A DNA stretch of 64,000 bases from Cristatella mucedo (Eukaryota > Bryozoa > Phylactolaemata > Cristatellidae): NCBI GenBank assembly GCA_009760855.2, contig WPIO01000005.1, forward strand, positions 12,066,001 to 12,130,000, read 5' to 3'. The translations under genes and the position numbers were made by a program. This document shows, piece after piece, positions 47,386 through 57,828 of the stretch. How positions within the stretch are numbered: the stretch's first letter is position 1; every line of letters begins with the position of its first letter. The notes under the pieces are model-generated. The model made no database searches and had not been told where the DNA came from. It saw only the letters and a program-made list of their open reading frames with translations.

Positions 47386-50300
47386 TATTAGGTTCCTTAT
47401 TCTCTGGCTCAAACCTACTTACTCGGACTGCTTTCCAATGAGGCAAGGTATCGTACCACCTGCTTACCTGATTCAAGTTCTTTAGCTATGCCTCTACCAA
47501 CCTCAAATCTTTAGGAGACCACACCCACACTTAGTATGCTTCCAGAGCCTGACACTCCCTCCCAACTGACGTCACGACATACCCTGACTTGACGAATCAG
47601 GTGCGATAGTCGCTAACGCTCTTCTGCTGCTATATACAGGTAAATTAGGCTGCTGAATCGCCAAACTTTTTCTTGAAATCCCTTGAAGTGGCCTAATTTA
47701 GATGAGGATGCAAGACAGTACAGCAGGCCATCTCTAAAACCATTTGAGTAGACGATGATGAAGGGTACCTCTATGAGGTACTGTTGAAGCCCATCCATAG
47801 GCAATTTGACTTCTGAAAAAGTCCTCTGTTGCTTTTCGTATTAGATGTTAAGCTACACTTGGTATATGCATAGGCTATGCTTCGTTTTGGCCAGCGCATC
47901 CTATGTGGGGGTGGAGGGGTGTGGTCCGGCTACAGAACATCATTCGGTGCAGCATAGGCAGTATTGCTAACAATTCCAAAAAGAACAGCTCACTAGAGCA
48001 AGACTCGTGGTGCCGCAGTGATTGAATAATGAGGCACACATTTTATTATCTTAATATATAAATATATATATTTATTTTTATTTATATGACACACGAGGCC
48101 TGTCTCAACCTAAATTAGCACTGCTGTCCCTCATGGTAATACAAAAGTGGTTTGGTTATGCTATGAACAAATATTCCTATTACACGGGAGTAATCGTGGG
48201 GATAACAGCTTCGAGGGAATAAATAAAATCAAATAAATCCTAGCTGATTAAACAACCTCTTTTTGTATAGCGACAGAAGAGCCTTTATAGCTATCACCAC
48301 CGCTTGCAGTGGCGATAAAGAATCGCCCACCGCAGAAATCGAACCCACGACCTCAGTCCCGAGGTCGTGAAAGCAACCGCCTTACCTAGTGTGCCATCAC
48401 GGCTCACCCAGGGAAAGAAAAGTATGCAAGCAAAACTTTATCATGAGTTATTGTTTTGATCCTGTATCGTCTCATACATTGTAATAGAGCTACATTTACA
48501 GGGTCCAACTTTTGAATGACCAACTCATTCAACTTCCTCTGATGTTCAAGATGATCATCAGTCATCTTAGCAAAATCCCTCTGATGATCTTGCTACTTGG
48601 AGAGATGGCCATAAAAAAGTTGAAGCCTATAAATGCAGATAAGCCGAACCAGTCAATTTAAAGTAAATCGAGTTCCTGGGCGAAGTACAACAGCTACATG
48701 ACACCGGCTAGCATGCTTGAGGCTCAGGTGTAGCTCAAACGGCATTCTAGCCCATTCAGCTCTTTACTCCTAGGTGCAACATAGACACCTTATTGCTCAC
48801 AGGCAACGGATCACTGAGAATCAGGGCAAGTCACAAGAATCTGAGGCGGAACATGCACACACGATTATAATAATAATAATAATACACTTGATAAAACGCC
48901 CTCAGAGAACTTAATCTCTTTCTAGGTGCTTTACATTTGCTGCAAAGGAAAATGCAATTGAATGGTAAGTAAAATCATGCTTGAAAAACAAACAAAATGA
49001 ATAATATGGTTAGGGGTGACATGCACAGGGTCAACATGCAAATGTGGTTAGTGGCAGCATGCACAGTGTCAGCACGCATAAGCACATCAAGGACGAATCA
49101 CAGGGACACACTAAATGCTGTCCTAAATAGGTGTGTTTTTAAGTTCCTTTTAAATGTGGTCAGGTCAGGGGATGTTCTGACGCAGGTCGGGAGGGAGTTC
49201 CAGGCTTTGGGAGCATACGAACTAAATGCACGGTCTCCAAAGGATTTAAGGTTTGTACCAGGTATTTGTAGACTGTTGGATTCCGAAAAGCGGGTGGTAC
49301 GATGCTTGACCTGATGGGGTAGTATATCTGAGAGATAGGCTGGAGCCATAGAATAAAGGGACCTAAAAGAGAGCGACAACACCTTGAAGTCAATCCGTTG
49401 CTTCGTTGATAAGGAACAGCCTTAGGTTACACGCATATAAGATAATATCTGTGAATGGCACCACGCTCAACCAATAATACCTGTAGATCTATAACTCGAC
49501 TTAAATTTACTGTTTTGAGCTCAAATCATCAAGACTTTCAATATTTAAAGAGAGGGAATCATTGGTGGCAACACACTACACCACACTCCCACCCCACGAG
49601 CAGGGCTTGAAACAGATACTAGTGGGGGGCACATACAGTACTAGGGCAATCGCCTTGGATCTTAGTCTAAGGGTAAGGTCTAAGCCCTTAACGACCAAGG
49701 TCCTGTAATCAAGTACTACAGCGGGCAATCGTGTATTGCCTACTGTAAATGGTGGTGATAGCCATTTGTCTGATTCTAAGCCCAGGGGCAAGGTGCTTGC
49801 TCTTCCCGACCCAGGCCGTGTGTTCGAGTTCTGCAGTGGGCAATCCTTTACAACCCACTGAAAGTGGTGGTAATAGCCATTAAAGCTCTTCTGAGGCTAT
49901 TCAAATGAAACTGCTGAATCAGCTAACTTTAACCTATTATACAGGCATAACCTAGTTGGCTCCGTATTCTTGTTTGGTGGCTCACTGCTAGACATGATCA
50001 TTCAGCGTTCCTAGGTACAACTACTTCGGTAACGGGAAGGCGTGCAGTGTCAGAGCCATGGGGGATTTTGCCCCTCTGCCCTATAAAGGAGCAGCAACCA
50101 GGCTGCCCCCTATTCATCCCAGCCCCCCTCTGAGCATTACCAACAACGAAATTATGTCCTACTTCCACTCGATGAGAAACCGCCGAGTTCATGTAGAATA
50201 AACACTGAGATTGAGTCGTTCAATTTTATATTACTTGGGGCCTTGCCCCTACATGAAAATCCAAGCTCCACGTCTCAAGGTATGGCCTTTACTTGGTCAA

Positions 50301-51969
50301 TCCTGGGCATGTAGCAAAGCATGGAAATTACACCTTAACAAGTAAAGGTAAACAAAGTTTTGTAGCATGAAAGACAGCATGATAAAAGGCTCATGTCTGC
50401 CTGAGCTACGGCAGATAAAACATTGATGGTCCCAAAAAATGATGCAGTTGATGGGGCTCGCTCCTATTAGGGGCAAGCCGGTCTAAATGGGTGAAATTGA
50501 ATTACTCTAGCGCCTCATTTTAGAGGTAATGGGTTCAATCCGATGACGATGCGTCACCAATTCTGCTTCTAACTAGTGCCACGATATCCCTTTGGTCAGC
50601 TTAGTGCTGTGTACATCCGGTAGGCAGTTCTTCACGACTCGGTGACAGAGGTGTGCTCCATGTGCACGACTGTTTCAAAGGAAGACTAGCTCATCCACGT
50701 TATAAATATTGGAGCAGATCAGCTATCACATGCACATTCTATAAAATAAATATAGTAGGCTTGGATGTAGAAACAAGAGAAAACAGCCTTTAAAAAAACA
50801 GAAAAGAACGGAAAACAGAAGCAAAGAACAAAAAAAAAAGAAAACAGCCATTACAAATTCTTGGGGGTCAACAGAACACATTGGAAAGCAAACACAAGCC
50901 TACAACTCCATACAGCATGTTCAAGTTAGCACAGTGCTATCGTGACAAATGCTTCCAGTCGACAATCACGCATACATGCGAGTATATACCCGCTTGAGCA
51001 CACGCTCATGCACACACACACGTGCGTGCAATACCCACAAGCCCACAGACAAGCCGGAGCTTACTCGACCACGGTTATATTTAAGCCCAGCAACTCTTGT
51101 CTCGGCCTCTGCTCTGATTACATCGGAGAGGGGTCACTAGTCGTTACCATAGCCCCATGGCTGCGATATCATTCAGACACCAGTCCATGCTGATTAATGC
51201 CAAGATAATAAGCCAGGCGGCACTCTTGACAGCCGCCGGCATAACGGTCCAAGGGGCTCACAGCTCGGCAGGCAAGCAGACTGCTGCCTGTTCGTCCAAT
51301 GGACCACATGACCGACCGCACGGAAAACTCAAACGAGATTAGCGCTAGAGCTGCGGCTAGTGGTCAAATTGGCGTGCTCAGCGTCTTACACTTTGACTTC
51401 TTTTTATTCATGTCTTCGTTGTCGACGGTTCCTGTCGCCCACTCCACCTTTCGACCGTTTTCCGGCTTTTGTAGCTTCAAGTGCAACGTGGGGCTTGTGC
51501 TCTGAAAAGAATCCGGCAACTATAGTAAGACGACAGAACGCGGATTACTGGCGTTTCAATCGGAGCAGGTTACACCTGAACGCTATTGAGTAGAGATTAG
51601 GGCGGTGCCGCCTACAAACGATCAGCAGTCGAATCTACGCTAAGACGCGAGCTAAGCGAACAGCCGAGAAGCACAAATCCTTACTTAGCACACATACGAG
51701 AAGTATGAGCCCATTTGTAAATATAAAAATATTATGCGAAAAACAAAAATCCGCATATGAAATTCTTAAGAGAAGGTATGTTTACAGCAGACAGTGGGAA
51801 CCAAGAAGGATGAGATAAAGGTGGCTTCCGTCTCGCTACTGCGGTCCTCTGACCAGATACACACAAACACACCCACACAACTCGTTCATCCGTATTTTCC
51901 CTTGTCTGAACCACTTACCTCTCTAGAGACTGTCTCGGTCTCCGCTGTCGTTTGGCAAGCGTGCGCCAT
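42112..51969 (-). CDS. PPP1R11: PPP1R11 orthologue (PP1 inhibitor-3)
   Basis: Three minus-strand exons: 51,969-51,919 (ATG in GAGATGG context), 51,501-51,390 and 42,353-42,112 (TAA), joined in phases 0 and 1. The product is 134 residues; the human protein is about 126. It carries the family core: K-V-E-W at 35-38 (PP1-binding), TVDNEDM, a triple cysteine C55-C57, [18 protein letters not shown] at 58-75 and a Cys/His cluster after it (C77, H80, C81, H84, C88). The family inhibits protein phosphatase 1; mammalian PPP1R11 also has E3 ubiquitin ligase activity through its cysteines. The C-terminal 45 residues are His/Gln/Asp-rich and not conserved. Intron 2 is 9 kb and holds a Tc1 element and many LINE/SINE copies. 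Confidence 0.94.
42646..43062 (-). other. Open frame with Cys-rich segment in PPP1R11 intron
   Basis: A 138-codon minus frame. It contains an acceptor-like GCGTTTGTTTGTGCAG near 42,997, followed by [20 protein letters not shown]. No family was recognised and no donor or gene partner was found. It may be an alternative exon, a remnant of an element, or chance. Confidence 0.25.
43549..45048 (-). mobile_element. Tc1-family DNA transposon, inactive
   Basis: The 1,500-bp element is bounded by TA (43,547-43,548 and 45,049-45,050). Terminal inverted repeats begin CACTGCCCTCCAAAAGTTTG on the left and CACTACCTTCCAAAAGTTTC on the right (inverted), matching the Tc1 CAGTG..AAAAGTTT pattern. The minus strand holds a broken transposase: N-terminal HTH remnant ([20 protein letters not shown]), a middle part, and [12 protein letters not shown] near the end. 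The element lies in intron 2 of PPP1R11, in the same orientation. Confidence 0.93.
43624..44720 (-). pseudogene. Tc1 transposase remnant
   Basis: Readable blocks from the N-terminus at about 44.7 kb: [20 protein letters not shown], then [13 protein letters not shown], then [19 protein letters not shown], then [19 protein letters not shown] and [16 protein letters not shown]. Reading requires at least three frame changes. Of the DDE triad, the first aspartate (family SDES) is glycine here (PGES); the second (WQDG) and the glutamate (NPVE) remain. Not functional. Confidence 0.9.
45186..45470 (-). mobile_element. LINE-B internal RT fragment
   Basis: The minus strand encodes [38 protein letters not shown] and, upstream, the counterpart of [17 protein letters not shown]. 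No tail. In PPP1R11 intron 2. Confidence 0.85.
45605..45735 (-). mobile_element. LINE-B 3' tail
   Basis: AATAATAATGCACTCGATAA start, CAATCTCTTTCTAGGCGCTT and TTTGCTGCAAAGGGAAATG: the tail and terminal 3' UTR in inverted orientation, separate from the preceding RT fragment. Confidence 0.88.
45750..47395 (+). mobile_element. LINE-B, longest decayed copy
   Basis: Starts in the RT N-terminus ([17 protein letters not shown], about 45.87 kb), passes HST---LL (46.15 kb), SLLVLLDL-AAF--IN (46.22 kb), HADKTSL (46.6 kb), [20 protein letters not shown] (46.95 kb), loses the block following DFRVLSHT, and ends with the 3' UTR, the tail and a long (TTA)n at 47,341-47,392. Dozens of stops and shifts. Confidence 0.85.
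47341..47400. repeat. (TTA)n microsatellite, LINE-B tail
   Basis: About 17 TTA/TCA units forming the poly-trinucleotide end of the preceding LINE-B copy; longer than in the other copies. Confidence 0.92.
47396..47592 (+). mobile_element. LINE-B fragment lacking from the preceding copy
   Basis: TTCCTTATTCTCTGGCTCAA through CAACCTCAAATCTTTAGGAG to CTGACTTGACGA matches the C-terminal RT block that the copy at 45.75-47.39 kb lacks. It sits just after that copy's (TTA)n end. Confidence 0.7.
47595..47665 (+). mobile_element. SINE2 3' fragment
   Basis: GCGATAGTCGCTAACGCTCT, TCTGCTGCTATATACAGGTA and GGCTGCTGAATCGCC match the SINE2 tail. Head absent. Confidence 0.6.
48245..48410 (-). mobile_element. 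SINE2 copy
   Basis: The minus strand has a GTGATGGCACACTAGGTAAG head, GAGGTCGTGGGTTCGATTTC (B-box-like, close to GGTTCGANNCC), then GGGCGATTCTTTATCGCCAC and the GGCTCTTCTGTCGCTATACA tail. Confidence 0.85.
48868..49405 (-). mobile_element. LINE-B 3' copy, well preserved
   Basis: An inverted, 5'-truncated copy. The minus frame 49,382-49,098 reads [20 protein letters not shown], then [20 protein letters not shown]. It continues through the whole 3' UTR to the tail and (TTA)n at 48,868. Few lesions. Confidence 0.93.
49635..49930 (+). mobile_element. Two SINE2 copies in tandem
   Basis: The first copy (49,635-49,770) has a weak head, GACCAAGGTCCTGTAATCAAG, then GGGCAATCGTGTATTGCCTA and GGTGGTGATAGCCATTT. 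The second (49,770-49,930) repeats CCCAGGGGCAAGGTGCTTGC, GGCCGTGTGTTCGAGTTCTG and GGGCAATCCTTTACAACCCA, and has the full CTGCTGAATCAGCTAACTTT tail. The first lacks this tail, as expected if the second inserted into it or they are a dimer. Confidence 0.8.
49960..50265 (+). mobile_element. Possible solo LTR-like sequence
   Basis: TATA-like CCCTATAAAGGAGCAGCAAC (about 50,080) is followed by AATAAAC (about 50,200) and a terminal CCTTGCCCCTACA (50,253): promoter, polyadenylation signal and CA end in the order expected of an LTR. The 5' edge and target duplication were not established. Confidence 0.3.
50266..51389. other. PPP1R11 intron 2, distal part
   Basis: An A-rich run at 50,790-50,845 and a short ACAC-rich stretch near 51,000. 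Nothing else recognised. Confidence 0.4.
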
Positions 51970-52710
51970 CTCGCCGCTGTGGATGTAGGTAGACAAGCGA
52001 GCACAATCGAAATCGTCTACATACGCGTGAGCGAGTCCACTATTTTCTAGCGCCAACCTCTGACCTCTTCCGTTCCTTGTGGGCGGCGGTGTTGCGTGTG
52101 AGGAAGCTCTTCTCAGTCTTTACTAAATATGACGGGTCAATATATCGCAGAACTAACCACAGGGTTCCTCGCGGATTCATTGTTAAGAAACATTCTAACC
52201 TGTAGGAAAAATCTCGAGAGAATGAGAATCTCAACCTATCCGGTCTAGGGGTTGAGTCATTTTTGAAAAACAGGCATTCCGTTTTTAATTTTCTAAAAAT
52301 AGCAGTTAACAGCTGTTTCTGTAAGGAGCACCGTTTTATGTCTTTCATGATAATTTCTTAATCACTTCCTAAAATAATATTTCAAGAATACTAGTTCATT
52401 AAGCGACTTATCTAAGTGACGCAATTTTTAACAGAAATTCGTACAGACCGAAAAATATCTTTTGTTGTTCGTTGATGTCAGCTTAATTGCTGTAATTGCG
52501 TTGTCAAAATTTATGGATATTTTTAGTGCGCTGGCCATATATCCTGAAGAGCGTGAGTTCGGATTTGAGCCATGTGAAACTGTTTTGCCCTCCGACTGCA
52601 ATTGATGATCCATCTTTTGGAAGCAACCAATTCAATTCATCTTGAAAAGAAAAGTTCACACTTCCAGCATCATTTGACCACTGTTCGACGAAAACTTTTA
52701 CATTTTTGAG
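51920..52710. other. Start region and 5' flank of PPP1R11
   Basis: The probable start region lies just 5' (higher coordinate) of the ATG at 51,969 and has several CpGs. From about 52.1 kb the DNA is AT-rich and featureless up to the hAT remnant. Confidence 0.35.
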
Positions 52711-54010
52711 TCAAAATAGACGAGAAACTAGATTTCCTGCGAAATTTAGCGTAGTTTTTGACGGGGTGACAGGTGGATTTCTGAGACTGTGCAAGAGGTT
52801 CGTGACATCCATGTTCAATCGCCCTTCAACGCGACACTTCAAATTTTCCATGAGATTGGTAATCATTTCATTATTCAGGTTAGAGAGATTATTGAACTTG
52901 AACTCTAAAATTATGTCAGGACTCATCAACGTCGCAACTTCTTGATTTAGATTCTCAACAGCAGGTTTCACAGGTTCAATTGCCTTCAGAAGAGATTTGA
53001 GAGCGTAAAATACCTATGTTTCAATAATTTCGAGAACCTTGAAGCTGGTTAAGTGTCTCGCAGATAGCGACTTTAACATAGTTGGGATGGAGTTCCAGCG
53101 TGTCTTCACGTCAAGATGCAGTTCAATCTCGAGTCTGAACTCAGCTTTCACTTTGGATTGAAAGACATTATTTCGAACAGATGATTTTTTGATGAATTTC
53201 ACAAGCTTGCGGGATTTCGTGAGCAGATAGTGGTTATCGACGCCTCCTCAATTGTATCATCGGTGATCACTTTCAAGACCGCACCTGCAACAAAATTGTT
53301 CATTTTATCAATATCGTCACTATCCCGATTTTAGTCGTCCATGTCAGTACTCTTCTTGTACAATTTATCACATACTCCAAGGTGCAGACAATCGTTTAAG
53401 CAGAACTGTCCTATGTCATCGATGTGGTAAATGCATTTCTTGTTTACTGCAGTGCCGTCCTGAGTACATCCCGTCTAATCTCTCCACATTGTTATTCCAA
53501 AAAAGGCTCAAATATTGTTTCATTTATTTGACCATATCGAGAGCAGTGCATGAACCAAATATGCCAACATGACCATTGTGAATGTTGTTTTACCGCGGCA
53601 ATAATGAATTTTGACTCCGAAGATTCATCTACAGTCATGCTAAACTGTCCTCCTCTCTTGAGTTTTCCCTTGATTTCGGCAATAGTTCTGTTCGTCTCAT
53701 GAGATTGATTGTCGTATATTCTTATTCTAGTGATAGCTCTAATCGATATTCCATCAGTAGCCAGATCGGTAACAATCTCCTCCAGACCATCGCTTAAGGA
53801 AATCGACAATCGTTGTGGTTCTCTTACTGTTCACGGGCTCTTCCTTAGATGTAAACCATCCATCTGGTTTATCAAAATCAATTCCGTGTATTTTCAGATA
53901 ATTCTTCGACGTTGCGGAGTTTTTAGAACAGTTGATGATTGTATTGCATCATCCACATTGACCTTCTAGCTCCTCCGTAATTGGATTCTTTCGTTTTGCG
54001 GCGCATTCCC
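52707..54010 (-). pseudogene. hAT-family (BED type) transposase remnant
   Basis: Minus-strand blocks in order: a BED zinc-finger-like CIINCSKNSATSKNYLKIHG (about 53.92 kb); a long helical part with RIRIYDNQSHETNRTIAEI and GGQFSMTVDES (about 53.65 kb); CLNDCLHLGVCDKLYKK (about 53.4 kb); ELHLDVKTRWNSIPTMLKS (about 53.1 kb, the usual hAT --V-TRWNS-Y-ML); and a C-terminal RVEGRLNMDVTNLLHSL (about 52.8 kb). Several stops and shifts. Terminal repeats were not found. Confidence 0.75.
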
Positions 54011-54954
54011 AAACTGGAGAAATAGCTAAGAAGAACATCAATATGTGCTGATGCCACAAGATCAATTTAGTTAATATCATACTTAATTTCTGAAAAATTG
54101 CATTTTATTTTAGTTTTTGTCCAATCATCATAACAAATCACTAATATATTCAAAAGAAATTTTAGAAATTCATTTTCCGTTACATATTTAACATCCATCA
54201 TGAACTTTGGAGTTCAAGTTATAGTTTCTTTTTTAAATTTCCGTTAGAAAGAGTAAAATAGAAAAAACAGCTACTTACTGCTTTTTTATTTTGGGCGAAA
54301 ACAGCTGTTTTACTGTTACACTTAAACAGTTACCAGAAACTCTAATCCGGTTGTTGAGAAAACCCGTGCTGCTATCGAAGTGACTGCTGACTAGAACGAC
54401 ACCGGAGTGAGCTGGCGAAAAACATGCGCTTGTCGAGCGTATGATAGGGAAATTTGCGACAACCCACGTCGAAAGTGGTCATACCAAAAACCTGCGTGTT
54501 GCCTGTCATGTGGTACCTGAGCCGTCGCCGAGGAGGTGGGTGGGTGGATGAGTGGTTGGCCGATTACATTTCTATTGGCCGTCAGCAATCATCCAATTGT
54601 AAATCCACGCTGGTTCCTAAAACGATCCCACATTTTGGCCCATTACAGAGCTCACGAAAATCAATAGTTGCACGCTATTCCTTTTTCGTGATGGGTTCAC
54701 GCGATACCGCTGTACCGCAAGTCTTTTTGACCTGGCTGATAATGACAACAAAATCTCTCCAATAGTTTAGGGCATGGGTCTGCGAACTTTTCAGTCTACT
54801 GGGTCATTTCAGGAGGTCAAGAAGGCATACTTGACCAGAAGAAACCACGCCCATTCCACTAGGTTGGGTGAGTGAGCATGGCAGGACGAACAAAAGTTAA
54901 AAGCTCCATTTGAATATGTGCCAAAAACATTGTTATTTTGCAGTCAAAATCAGT
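54011..54954. other. No supported feature
   Basis: May include ends of the hAT element. A plus frame of 103 codons (54,454-54,765) has no domain. Confidence 0.35.
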
Positions 54955-55030
54955 ATTGGCACCAGTAGTTCCTAGAAAAATACTGAGTTCTCCATGGACG
55001 CTATACAAACATGTTATTATTATTATAGTT
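54955..55030 (+). mobile_element. LINE-B 3' tail
   Basis: CCTAGAAAAATACTGAGTTC, CATGGACGCTATACAAACA and (TTA)n; a very short truncated insertion. Confidence 0.7.
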
Positions 55031-55419
55031 GGAACAAAACTTTGCAGCTTGGCGTATCTGTGTGAAGGTCGCGACTGCTGGAATTACATAACTTCATCGT
55101 GGATTCTCCATTAAGCAGGTTACTGACTTCAAAGTTTGGTCACGCACTTCTAGGTCCTTTCAATATCTTGCACCAGCCTACCTGCTGGATAAACTTCATT
55201 ATCAGGCCTCACATCGTACCGCCGCTCGTCTGACTGCAGTAGAATAGCTGTGCCTCTGAGCAACCTCAAGTCTTTTGAGACGTATCCTCTCAAAGCATAA
55301 CTCTAGTCTGAATGACTCGCTTACGACATAATCTGCCTTGAAAAAGACTTTTTAAAAGAAGCTACTGCGCACCCTTATGTTCTTACACAAGTTTGCTCGG
55401 TCGGCGTTATCTCCCCCTC

Positions 55420-55592
55420 CTGGCCCATGGGTAAGTGCTCGCTCTTTGATTCTAGATCAAGGGTTCAAGTCCCACATTAAGCGATCCAATAATGCCAACT
55501 AAAAAACTATATTTCCAACAAACTACAAGCAGTGGCGATAGCCCATAAGGATCTTCTGCCGCTATATAAATACGGCTCTGAATCAGCTAACC
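55420..55592 (+). mobile_element. SINE2 copy nested in LINE-B
   Basis: GGCCCATGGGTAAGTGCTCG head, GATCAAGGGTTCAAGTCCCA B-box-like region, CAGTGGCGATAGCCCATAAG, then GATCTTCTGCCGCTATATAA and CTCTGAATCAGCTAACC. The flanking LINE-B is collinear across it. Confidence 0.85.
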
Positions 55593-55693
55593 TTTGTGAC
55601 TGATTTATTCAGTGTGCTTTTGGGTGCTGACACTTGGCATTTTACCACTAACCAATCGAACGCTTCTTTTCCAACATACATGATATGCCTAAT

Positions 55694-55819
<126 letters not shown>

Positions 55820-55894
55820 GCTTATGGCGCTATGATCATCACTTATTATTGTTATTGGTATTTCAAATGTGTTCATTTTTTTATTTTCACAAGG

Positions 55895-56060
55895 TCTCAG
55901 CCTAGTCGTAAGCGCTCGAAGTTAATTAATTAAGTCGTGGTTCAAGTCTTGAAGCAGGCAATTACTTATTGCCGCTACAAGTGAGCGAAAGCGGCTAAAG
56001 CTGTTCTTCAGCTATCGAAATATGGCGGTAGAACTAGCATATCTTTAAAATAATTACTCT
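55895..56060 (+). mobile_element. SINE2 copy, diverged
   Basis: GTCTCAGCCTAGTCGTAAGC head, AAGTCGTGGTTCAAGTCTTG B-box-like region, GGCAATTACTTATTGCCGCT and GCTGTTCTTCAGCTATCGAA tail. It follows the LINE-B end directly. Confidence 0.7.
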
Positions 56061-56690
56061 GGATCTGCAGCATTTGAACTACACTTACACCTCAGTGTGC
56101 TCGCAATTCTGTGAGTAACTTGGAAGGACTAGAACGAATAAATGGGTGTTAAAATGATAGTCGTCTATAGCCCACTAAAAGCTCGGGCTCCTCTGAATAC
56201 ACATACGGTAGTCTGGACAGCCAATTTCATTTCACTAAACCACGATATTGTGAGATGTGCTGCTGACTCGGGAGTAATATTTAGGAAATGAGAAGAACGA
56301 TGTGGCCGCGCAGGAAATGATTCGCAAGAGTTTATAGTGGCATGCGCCAGTTTCGCAGTCGCAGAACTTCGGAGCCAAATATCCAGCCGCCAGCAGTCTG
56401 TAACTGAACAGTGAACCGCTAAGAGGACCTTCTGGTACACAGAGGCTGAAGCTAGTAGGGCGGGGCCGTTAGATATGAAGAACCCAATATATTACCGTCC
56501 CAGCGGATCCGAGTACAATCATTCTCTGCATCAGTTGATCAACAAACTGACATCGAAGCACCTATAGCGTAGGAGACACGTGACTAACTTTCTTAGATAT
56601 ATGAACAAATTGTTCAGCACTATTTACCACCAATTATAGATAATCGCCGGGTTTTTTTCTATAGCCCTGACAATACTGATAAAATATGAG
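56061..56690. other. No supported feature
   Basis: A minus frame of 91 codons (56,440-56,165) has no domain or splice context. Confidence 0.4.
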
Positions 56691-56694
56691 CACT

Positions 56695-56860
56695 CCGTTA
56701 CGTAGTGCAGCCGCCGGTATCGGCAGCTCCCCGGAAAAGCCTGACGCGAGCCGAGGAATCGCTTTGAGGTTACCCTCCGGCTGCACCAGTACATGCGCTA
56801 ATCACTCAAATAAAGTACGAGTAGCCGACTGGGCTACGCGACTACTTCTTACTATGTTTT
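56695..56860 (+). repeat. Dispersed repeat of unknown family, copy 1
   Basis: GCCGGTATCGGCAGCTCCCC through GGAATCGCTTTGAGGTTACC to AGCCGACTGGGCTACGCGAC. About 150 bp, similar (roughly 70%) to 57,829-57,985. Confidence 0.7.
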
Positions 56861-56904
56861 TTGGTGTCCATACGTCAAAATCTACAACATGATTGCGAGA
56901 GAAT

Positions 56905-57010
56905 AATAATAATAAACTTAATAAAGCGCCCAGGAGAACTCAATCTCTTTCTAGGCGCTTTATATTTGCCGCAAAGGAAACATGATCGAATGGCGAGTGG
57001 TATAGAGAGT
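56905..57010 (-). mobile_element. LINE-B 3' tail
   Basis: AATAATAATAATAAACTTAA start, CAATCTCTTTCTAGGCGCTT and TTTGCCGCAAAGGAAACATG: an inverted terminal stub. Confidence 0.88.
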
Positions 57011-57068
57011 GATTGCAACCGCCTCATCCGTCGTCACTAACTTAAGATATGGCTCTGAAGTGGCCCGA

Positions 57069-57073
<5 letters not shown>

Positions 57074-57122
<49 letters not shown>
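57074..57122. repeat. (AT)n microsatellite at SINE1 tail
   Basis: About 49 bp of AT repeat adjoining the 3' end of a minus-strand SINE1, which normally ends in AATTATATT. Probably an expansion of that tail. Confidence 0.93.
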
Positions 57123-57125
<3 letters not shown>

Positions 57126-57258
57126 CGTTTGTATAGCACCCTAACCGAACTAAATCTCTATTCAGGCGCTTCACATGCGCCACGGGACTCGAGCCCACGA
57201 CTCTGGTCAGACCTCAGTAGTGGCGGGCACCTTAAGCACTGCGCCAAACCAAAGTGGT
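57118..57258 (-). mobile_element. SINE1 copy
   Basis: The minus strand has a TTTGGCGCAGTGCTTAAGGT head, AGTCGTGGGCTCGAGTCCCG B-box-like region and a GTGAAGCGCCTGAATAGAG tail with an (AT)n end. Confidence 0.88.
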
Positions 57259-57828
57259 GCGATCACTTCCAGTTTTGCAGGGCGTCGAAAGGCTCTCGCG
57301 AAGGTGGGGTGACAAGGTTGCCATTTTACTTGCAGCTCTGGGCTCGGGAGCTATTGGAGAATATAAAATGTGTGAGTGGGATGACGACGATGCCGCTAAG
57401 GCTGCCGACGATACTCCGCCACGGTAAGCTTGGACACGGTGCTGGAGAAACTTTCTGCCCACGTCACACCTAGGTGTAACAAAACGTACGAACGATACGT
57501 CATCTCCAAACTTCGGCAGAGAGAATGTAAACCATTTGAGTCAACCTGGGCGTAACAGCCTACCCAGGCAGACAGGCCTATCTAATCTATGCGAACTAGG
57601 TCTGTGCCTGAGCCAGCACAGCCGCAAAGGTGCCTGTATGCAAGATGCTGATGCCTCACCATATTGTGACTAGAAGTGGTCGTGTCTGCAGGCGTTCACA
57701 ACATTTGGACAACAAACTTAGTTATTTGTTAGTTTGATATCGAATGTTTTATGCGGCAATACGTCTGTGCTTAGTTTTGCTGCGATTTATGTTTTATGCT
57801 CACTCATTAGGAAGAAAGATCTTACGTA
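57259..57828. other. No supported feature
   Basis: A moderate-GC stretch without recognised repeat or domain. Confidence 0.4.

Noticed and set aside
57009-57473. 154-codon plus frame containing a Tyr-Ile run
   Set aside because: It runs through the (AT)n microsatellite and an antisense SINE1; no domain.
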